A program made the translations under genes and the position numbers. A DNA stretch of 10,583 nt, taken from positions 1-10,583 of the forward strand of contig JACQEH010000094.1 of NCBI GenBank assembly GCA_016200675.1, written 5' to 3'. The stretch is from Chloroflexota bacterium. GTDB lineage: Bacteria > Chloroflexota > Limnocylindria > Limnocylindrales > CSP1-4. The notes beneath the pieces were generated by a model. It saw nothing but the letters and a program-made list of their open reading frames with translations. It made no database searches and was not told the DNA's origin. Below are positions 6,731-10,583 of the stretch, one piece after another (positions within the stretch are counted from its first letter, which is position 1; every line of letters starts with the position of its first letter).

Positions 6731-6767
6731 GGGCGAGACCGCGCCCGGCAAGGTCTCGCCCGGCAAG
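6731..6767. promoter_or_regulatory. Inverted and direct repeat in the lgt promoter region, possible operator
   Basis: GGGCGAGACC (6731-6740) and GGTCTCGCCC (6752-6761) are perfect 10-bp inverted arms separated by 11 nt. The right arm overlaps a direct repeat, CGCCCGGCAAG, present at 6742-6752 and 6757-6767 (15-bp period). The block lies between two divergent promoters, directly upstream of the lgt -10 hexamer and across its expected -35 position. It could be a regulator binding site or an RNA hairpin for transcripts from either side. Confidence 0.45.
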
Positions 6768-6776
6768 AACCGCGGC

Positions 6777-6782
6777 TACACT
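6777..6782 (+). promoter_or_regulatory. Probable -10 element of lgt (leaderless)
   Basis: TACACT is followed by CGCCGCCA (8 nt) and the lgt ATG at 6791; there is no Shine-Dalgarno sequence. The hexamer and its flanking C on both sides match the cyclodeaminase-like promoter, and both genes then begin ATGATC. Leaderless transcription is inferred. Confidence 0.5.
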
Positions 6783-6790
6783 CGCCGCCA

Positions 6791-7831
6791 ATGATCTCCT
6801 TCACCCCGAACCCGATCGCCGTCCGTCTCGGGCCGATCCCCGTCTACTGGTACGGGATCGCCTACGCCGTCGGGCTGCTGGTCTCGTACCTCGTCCTCGT
6901 CCGGCAGGCGCGGACGTTCCGCCAGGATGTGGAGCTGATCGGCAACGGCCTCATCGTCATCGCCATCGCCGCGCTGGTCGGCGGGCGCCTCTACCACGTC
7001 ATCGACCAGTGGAACCTGTACCGGGACAACCTCCTCAAGATCGTCCTGCCGCCGTACTCGGGGCTCGGGGTCTACGGCGGGCTGATCACGGGCGTCCTCG
7101 CCTTCCTGGTCCTCGTCCGCTACCACCGCGTCAACGGCTGGATCTGGGCGGACATCGTGGCCCCGGCCCTCTTCACCATGCAGGCCATCGGGCGCTGGGG
7201 GAACTTCTTCAACCAGGAGCTCTTCGGGCCGCCCACCAACCTGCCATGGGGCATCGCCATCGACTGCGCCCATCGCTTCAGCGACCACGGCGCGGCCATC
7301 TTCCCGTGCGGCCAGTACCCGGAGGCGACAACGTTCTTCACGCCCCTCTTCCTGTACGAGTCGATCTCCGGCGTCCTCGGCGCCCTCTTCCTGATCTGGC
7401 TCTCTCGGCGACGACCCTACCCACTGCGTCCGGGTGACCAGATCCTCATCTTCTTCATCTGGTACGCCGTCGTCCGCTTCCTCCTGGAGAACCTCCGGAC
7501 CGGCAACTGGTTCGTGGGCGGCATCCCGACCGTGCAACTGATGTCGATCGCCTTCGGCCTGGGGGCCTTCCTCATGCTCCTCTACCGGCATCGACGCCCC
7601 GTCGTCCATGCGGCGAGCGCCGGAGACCTGGCCGGGATCGACGACACCGGAGGGCCTGAGGTTGACCGCGAGGACGACGACGAGGAGTGGAAGGACGGCG
7701 ATCTCGGCGCTGCGCCCACTGCCGGGGCCGCCTCGGGCGAGGCGGGGACGCCCCTGCCCGAAACGCCCCCGCCCGAAACGCCCCCGCCCGGCGAACCCGC
7801 GCCCGACGTGACCCCGCCACCGATCGGCTGA
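6791..7831 (+). CDS. lgt: Prolipoprotein diacylglyceryl transferase
   Basis: A 346-residue polytopic inner-membrane enzyme that transfers diacylglycerol from phosphatidylglycerol to the lipobox Cys of prolipoproteins, the first step of lipoprotein maturation. The Lgt signature GRWGNFFNQELFG is at 134-146. The N-terminal IPVYWYGIAYAVG (16-28) and the RFLLENLR segment (229-236) with its conserved Arg and Glu are also present. About seven membrane segments end near residue 266. The position of the HGG histidine of E. coli Lgt is occupied by Tyr95 (GVYGG); high-GC Gram-positive enzymes also lack that His. Beyond the family length it has a tail of about 80 residues: an acidic stretch (286-304), then Pro-rich TPPPE-type repeats. 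The start at 6791 is chosen because it begins MISFTPNPI, as in the family; the frame stays open far upstream but lacks similarity. The acyltransferase gene follows after 6 nt. Confidence 0.96.
   Translation: MISFTPNPIAVRLGPIPVYWYGIAYAVGLLVSYLVLVRQARTFRQDVELIGNGLIVIAIAALVGGRLYHVIDQWNLYRDNLLKIVLPPYSGLGVYGGLITGVLAFLVLVRYHRVNGWIWADIVAPALFTMQAIGRWGNFFNQELFGPPTNLPWGIAIDCAHRFSDHGAAIFPCGQYPEATTFFTPLFLYESISGVLGALFLIWLSRRRPYPLRPGDQILIFFIWYAVVRFLLENLRTGNWFVGGIPTVQLMSIAFGLGAFLMLLYRHRRPVVHAASAGDLAGIDDTGGPEVDREDDDEEWKDGDLGAAPTAGAASGEAGTPLPETPPPETPPPGEPAPDVTPPPIG
7748..7792 (+). repeat. Three tandem 15-nt units in the 3' end of lgt
   Basis: ACGCCCCTGCCCGAA (7748-7762), ACGCCCCCGCCCGAA (7763-7777) and ACGCCCCCGCCCGGC (7778-7792) encode TPLPE, TPPPE and TPPPG. 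They form a tandem repeat within the Pro-rich C-terminal tail and look like a slippage product. Confidence 0.75.
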
Positions 7832-7837
7832 CCTCCG

Positions 7838-8722
7838 ATGGCGCCCGAGGAACCTGCGACAAGGCGATCGCGCAGGGGATTGCCGCCCGCGCGGGTCTCG
7901 CCGGAGGCCATCGCCCGGGCTCGCGGCGACGCGCGGGAAGGGCTCGAGTGGCTCGGGCGCCCGCCCGAGGTGCGGGCCTCGCTCCTCTACGTTGCCGTTC
8001 GCCTGCTGGCTCGGGCCATCCTGTTCGGGCTCTTTCGCTTCCGAATCCGGGCCGAGGGCCGTGAGCACCTGCCCCGGCAGGGCGGCTTCATCCTCATGGG
8101 CGCGGCCCATCGTGGCTGGATGGACCCCTTCCTCGTCCTGCACGCCCTGCCGACGGCGCCGCGGGCATGGTTCCTCGGCAGCGCGGCCTCGACCTTCTCG
8201 TCCCGCTGGCGGGAGTGGCTGATCCGGCACGTCGGGGGCCTGCTGCCCGTCTGGCGCGGCGGCATCGGCATCGACCAGCACGTCGTGGCGGCGCGGGCCG
8301 TGCTCGACGCCGGCGGCGTCTTCGTCCAGATGCCCGAGGGGACCGTGAGCGGCCCGGCTGGCAGGGTCGGGCCGTTCCGAACCGGTGCCTCGGTGATCGC
8401 CCTCCGGACAGGGGCTCCGATCGTGCCATTCGCCATGGCCGGCACGGAGGAGCTCTATATCGGGCGCCGGATGGCGTCGCGGATCCTCCCGCCGACCTCG
8501 GTCGCGGAGCTCCTCGGCAGCGACTGGGACGGTGCCGTCCCGGAACCCGACACCCGGGCCGAGATCGAGCTGGCAAAGCGGCTGAGCGTGGCGCTGGCGG
8601 CCCGCCTCGGCCCGGCGGTCGAGGCCATCGACCCCTGGACGCACGACCCGCCCGACCATCCCCGACGCCTCCGCCGGCGCCTGACCTGGCTGCTCCTGGC
8701 GCCCGGCCGGCTGGATCGCTGA
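7838..8722 (+). CDS. 1-acyl-sn-glycerol-3-phosphate acyltransferase-like protein (PlsC family)
   Basis: A 294-residue lysophospholipid acyltransferase-family protein. The acyl-acceptor and catalytic motif HxxxxD is H91-R-G-W-M-D96. The glycerol-phosphate binding motif appears as PEGTVSG (166-172), where the usual Arg of FPEGTRS is Val. PIVPFAMAG (194-202) is the fourth block. A hydrophobic segment at about 47-66 probably attaches it to the membrane. Family members transfer a fatty acyl chain to lysophosphatidic acid or related acceptors in phospholipid synthesis. The missing Arg leaves room for a different acceptor, so no gene symbol is given. ATG at 7838 lies 6 nt after the lgt stop with no clear Shine-Dalgarno sequence, so translational coupling to lgt is likely. 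The basic N-terminal 46 residues and the C-terminal tail (about 240-294) are outside the conserved fold. Confidence 0.88.
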   Translation: MAPEEPATRRSRRGLPPARVSPEAIARARGDAREGLEWLGRPPEVRASLLYVAVRLLARAILFGLFRFRIRAEGREHLPRQGGFILMGAAHRGWMDPFLVLHALPTAPRAWFLGSAASTFSSRWREWLIRHVGGLLPVWRGGIGIDQHVVAARAVLDAGGVFVQMPEGTVSGPAGRVGPFRTGASVIALRTGAPIVPFAMAGTEELYIGRRMASRILPPTSVAELLGSDWDGAVPEPDTRAEIELAKRLSVALAARLGPAVEAIDPWTHDPPDHPRRLRRRLTWLLLAPGRLDR

Positions 8723-8756
8723 ACCGGGCGACGACGAGCGGTTGACGCCGCGCCGC

Positions 8757-8762
8757 TATCCT
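8757..8762 (+). promoter_or_regulatory. Probable -10 element of the cystathionine beta-synthase gene (leaderless)
   Basis: TATCCT is followed by CCGGCC (6 nt) and the ATG at 8769; there is no Shine-Dalgarno sequence. TTGACG at 8742-8747 resembles a -35 element, but it is only 9 nt away, too close for a normal promoter. Leaderless initiation is inferred. Confidence 0.45.
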
Positions 8763-8768
8763 CCGGCC

Positions 8769-10184
8769 ATGCACTTCGCCGAATCGATCCTCGATCTCGT
8801 CGGCGGGACGCCGCTCGTCCGCCTGACCCGTGTCACCCGCGACCTCGGCCCCGGCCCCCAACCGCTGATCCTGGCCAAGCTCGAGACCCTCAATCCCGGC
8901 GGCTCGGTCAAGGACCGCATCGGCCTGCCGATGATCGAGGCCGCCGAGCGCGCCGGTCTCCTGAAGCCCGGTGGGACGATCATCGAGCCGACGTCGGGCA
9001 ACACCGGCCACGGCCTGGCGATCGCGGCGGCCCTGAAGGGATATCGCTGCATCTTCGTCATGGCCGACAAGCAGTCGACCGAGAAGCAGGCGCTCCTGCG
9101 CGCCTACGGGGCCGACGTCGTCCTGTGCCCGACCAACGTCGAGCCGGAGTCGCCGGAGTCGTACTACTCGGTCGCGGCCCGCCTGGCCCGTGACATCCCA
9201 GGGGCTTTCAAGCCCGACCAGTACTGGAACCAGGAGAATCCGCTCGCTCACGAGCGGACCACGGGGCCGGAGATCTGGGACCAGACCGAGGGCCGGATCA
9301 CGCATCTCGTGGCCAGCGCCGGGACCGGCGGCACCATCACCGGCGTGGGGCGCTACCTGAAGGCGCGGAACGCCTCGATCACCATCGTCGGGGCCGACCC
9401 CGAAGGCAGCGTCCTGTCCGGTGACGTCGCCCGGCCGTACCTCACGGAGGGCGTCGGCGAGGACTTCTTCCCGGGCACGTATGACGCCTCGGTCGTCGAC
9501 CGCTGGGTCCGGGTCTCGGATCGGGATGCCTTCCAGATGGCCCGTCGGATCACCCGCGAGGAGGGGATCCTGGCCGGCGAGTCATGCGGCACGGCGGTCG
9601 TGGCAGCCCTCGACGAGGCGCGCCGGATCCGGGCTCGCGACGGCGCCGCAGCCGCCGAGGCGGTGATGGTCGTCATCCTCCCCGACGGCGGCCGCTCCTA
9701 CCTCTCGAAGCTCTACAACGACGAGTGGATGCGGGCCAACGGGCTGCTGGCCACGACCGGCGCGGTGGTCCGGGTGGCCGAACTGCTCGCAGCCCGCGGC
9801 CACGATCCCGAGCGGCCCGATGTCGTGGTCGCCCGGACGACCGACCGGGTCGGGGCGGCCATCGATACCCTCCAGCGCTTCGGGATCAGCCAGCTGCCGG
9901 TGTCCCAGGAGGCAGCGGGAGAAGCCCTCGAGGGGATCGTCGGGTCGGTCAGCGAGCAGGGCCTGCTCGACCGCGCCTATCGCAATCCGGAGGTCGTGGA
10001 GCGGACCATCGGCGAGGTCATGGACCGGCCGCTGCCCACCGTCGACGTGCGGGCGACGGTGGACGAGGCCTTCGCCCTGCTGGCGGGCGGCAGTCCGGCC
10101 GCGCTCGTGGTCCGCGATGGCCGACCCTCGGGCGTCGTCACCAGGCTCGACCTGCTCGAGTACCTCGCCCACAACCGCGGCTGA
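8769..10184 (+). CDS. cbs: Cystathionine beta-synthase with C-terminal CBS domain pair
   Basis: A 471-residue PLP enzyme that condenses serine (or O-acetylserine) with homocysteine to cystathionine in transsulfuration. Residues 1-325 are the fold-type II catalytic core: the PLP lysine is K48 in GGSVKDR, the substrate loop is TSGNTG (75-80), and the phosphate loop is GTGGT (185-189). The DQYWNQENPLAH region, DPEGS and GVGEDFFP are typical of cystathionine beta-synthase rather than plain cysteine synthase. Residues about 335-400 and 412-468 are two CBS domains, the regulatory module that binds S-adenosylmethionine or adenylates in relatives; the first is divergent. The N-terminal heme domain of animal enzymes is absent. 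ATG at 8769 is chosen over an upstream in-frame TTG (8742) because the family starts there and a TATCCT hexamer ends 6 nt before it. No cystathionine lyase gene lies in the window. The CBS/UbiA convergent gap is 18 nt. Confidence 0.93.
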   Translation: MHFAESILDLVGGTPLVRLTRVTRDLGPGPQPLILAKLETLNPGGSVKDRIGLPMIEAAERAGLLKPGGTIIEPTSGNTGHGLAIAAALKGYRCIFVMADKQSTEKQALLRAYGADVVLCPTNVEPESPESYYSVAARLARDIPGAFKPDQYWNQENPLAHERTTGPEIWDQTEGRITHLVASAGTGGTITGVGRYLKARNASITIVGADPEGSVLSGDVARPYLTEGVGEDFFPGTYDASVVDRWVRVSDRDAFQMARRITREEGILAGESCGTAVVAALDEARRIRARDGAAAAEAVMVVILPDGGRSYLSKLYNDEWMRANGLLATTGAVVRVAELLAARGHDPERPDVVVARTTDRVGAAIDTLQRFGISQLPVSQEAAGEALEGIVGSVSEQGLLDRAYRNPEVVERTIGEVMDRPLPTVDVRATVDEAFALLAGGSPAALVVRDGRPSGVVTRLDLLEYLAHNRG

Positions 10185-10202
10185 TGGTCGACGCCCGCCC
10201 GA

Positions 10203-10583
10203 CTACGTTGCCAGCCAGGCCAGGTGGACCGGCACGAACGCGTTCAGCAGCAGCCCGAGTACGAGCAGGCCGCCCGCCCGCCGGGTGTGGATGAACGCCG
10301 CCCCGACGAACCACAGGGGCCAGCCGACATAGGAGTGGGGAGCGACCTCGGGCCGCGGCGCGCTGAACGTCCGGAGGACCGCGACGAGGCGTGGCACGCC
10401 CAGGAGCACGAGGAGGACCCACGGGCCGATCCAGCCGGCGAGCACCGCACCGATGACGGTCGGGTAGAAGCCGATCATGAGGACGCGTGCCGCCAGGCGG
10501 GCCTGCCGCTCGCCGAGGAGGACCGGCATCGTCCGGACCCCCTTCTTCTTGTCGGCCTCGATCTTGTCGATGTGCTTCCCGAA
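10203..10583 (-). CDS. UbiA-family prenyltransferase (C-terminal part, N-terminus beyond window)
   Basis: The frame is open to the window end, and 126 C-terminal residues are visible. The edge begins FGKHIDKIEADKKKG followed by VRTMPVLLGE, the second Asp-rich motif region of UbiA-family membrane prenyltransferases, comparable to the D-x-E-x-D...G-x-x-T-L-P pattern of MenA and UbiA. After it come hydrophobic stretches (about residues 29-62, 77-92 and 101-125) consistent with the last membrane helices. These enzymes attach an isoprenoid chain to an aromatic or other acceptor, for example in menaquinone, ubiquinone, heme O or chlorophyll synthesis. The first Asp motif lies outside the window, so the substrate cannot be chosen. 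ATG at 10529 is internal and not the start. The gene is convergent with cystathionine beta-synthase. Confidence 0.82.
   Translation of the reverse strand, partial: FGKHIDKIEADKKKGVRTMPVLLGERQARLAARVLMIGFYPTVIGAVLAGWIGPWVLLVLLGVPRLVAVLRTFSAPRPEVAPHSYVGWPLWFVGAAFIHTRRAGGLLVLGLLLNAFVPVHLAWLAT

Noticed and set aside
6479..6790. A 104-residue N-terminal extension of Lgt.
   Set aside because: It is antisense to the small membrane gene and has no Lgt similarity; the family start MISFTPN is at 6791.
6776..8659. A 627-codon open frame on the - strand across lgt and the acyltransferase.
   Set aside because: Its composition is that of a mirror frame and it is opposed by two genes with diagnostic catalytic motifs.
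8742..8762. TTGACG plus TATCCT as a standard -35/-10 promoter for cbs.
   Set aside because: The spacing is 9 nt instead of about 17, so I keep only the -10-like hexamer.
1..10583. tRNA, rRNA, CRISPR array, insertion sequence or phage gene.
   Set aside because: I saw no regularly spaced repeats, terminal inverted repeats with a transposase, or RNA gene signatures; coding sequence fills almost the whole window.

Overview
The window is a high-GC, gene-dense bacterial chromosome segment with nine recognisable or well-supported genes, two of which are cut by the window edges, plus two small membrane proteins. Gene content (SUF system with a Rieske ferredoxin, a MbfA-like iron exporter, Lgt, PlsC, a cystathionine beta-synthase with CBS domains, a UbiA prenyltransferase) and the style of the promoters point to a free-living aerobic high-GC bacterium. 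I suspect an uncultured Chloroflexota lineage, but this rests on general protein style, not on a marker gene. I see no phage, transposon, CRISPR, tRNA or rRNA signal. It reads as a core or housekeeping region, and I did not find a convincing new biological system in it.

Layout. 1-982 (+): the end of a SUF iron-sulfur cluster operon, a 5'-truncated SufB/SufD-family scaffold protein (probably SufD) followed by a small Rieske [2Fe-2S] protein. 986-4764 (-): a two-gene unit, an ornithine cyclodeaminase/mu-crystallin family enzyme followed by a membrane-anchored penicillin-acylase-family N-terminal-nucleophile hydrolase. 4864-6382 (+): a ferritin-like/VIT1 fusion (MbfA type) followed one base later by a two-helix membrane protein. 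6398-6685 (-): a single-helix membrane protein of unknown function. 6791-8722 (+): lgt and a PlsC-type acyltransferase, a lipid and lipoprotein pair. 8769-10184 (+): cystathionine beta-synthase. 10203-10583 (-): the C-terminal part of a UbiA-family prenyltransferase that continues beyond the window.

The recurring regulatory theme is a TANNNT hexamer (TACACT twice, TATCCT, TAGGAT, TAGACT) lying 6-8 nt before an ATG at each of the five probable transcription-unit starts. Shine-Dalgarno sequence is absent at most of them, which suggests leaderless mRNAs. Genes inside operons (the Rieske gene, the acylase) instead have visible Shine-Dalgarno sequences or near-overlapping stop/start codons. Three convergent gene pairs are separated by only 3, 15 and 18 nt, so opposing transcripts must end in or overlap each other.

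The most noteworthy items are the leaderless-promoter set, a seven-codon upstream ORF that ends on the start codon of the small membrane gene, an inverted-plus-direct repeat in the lgt promoter, an Ala/Thr-rich insertion in front of the autocatalytic cleavage site of the acylase, and the MbfA-like iron exporter with a small membrane partner.
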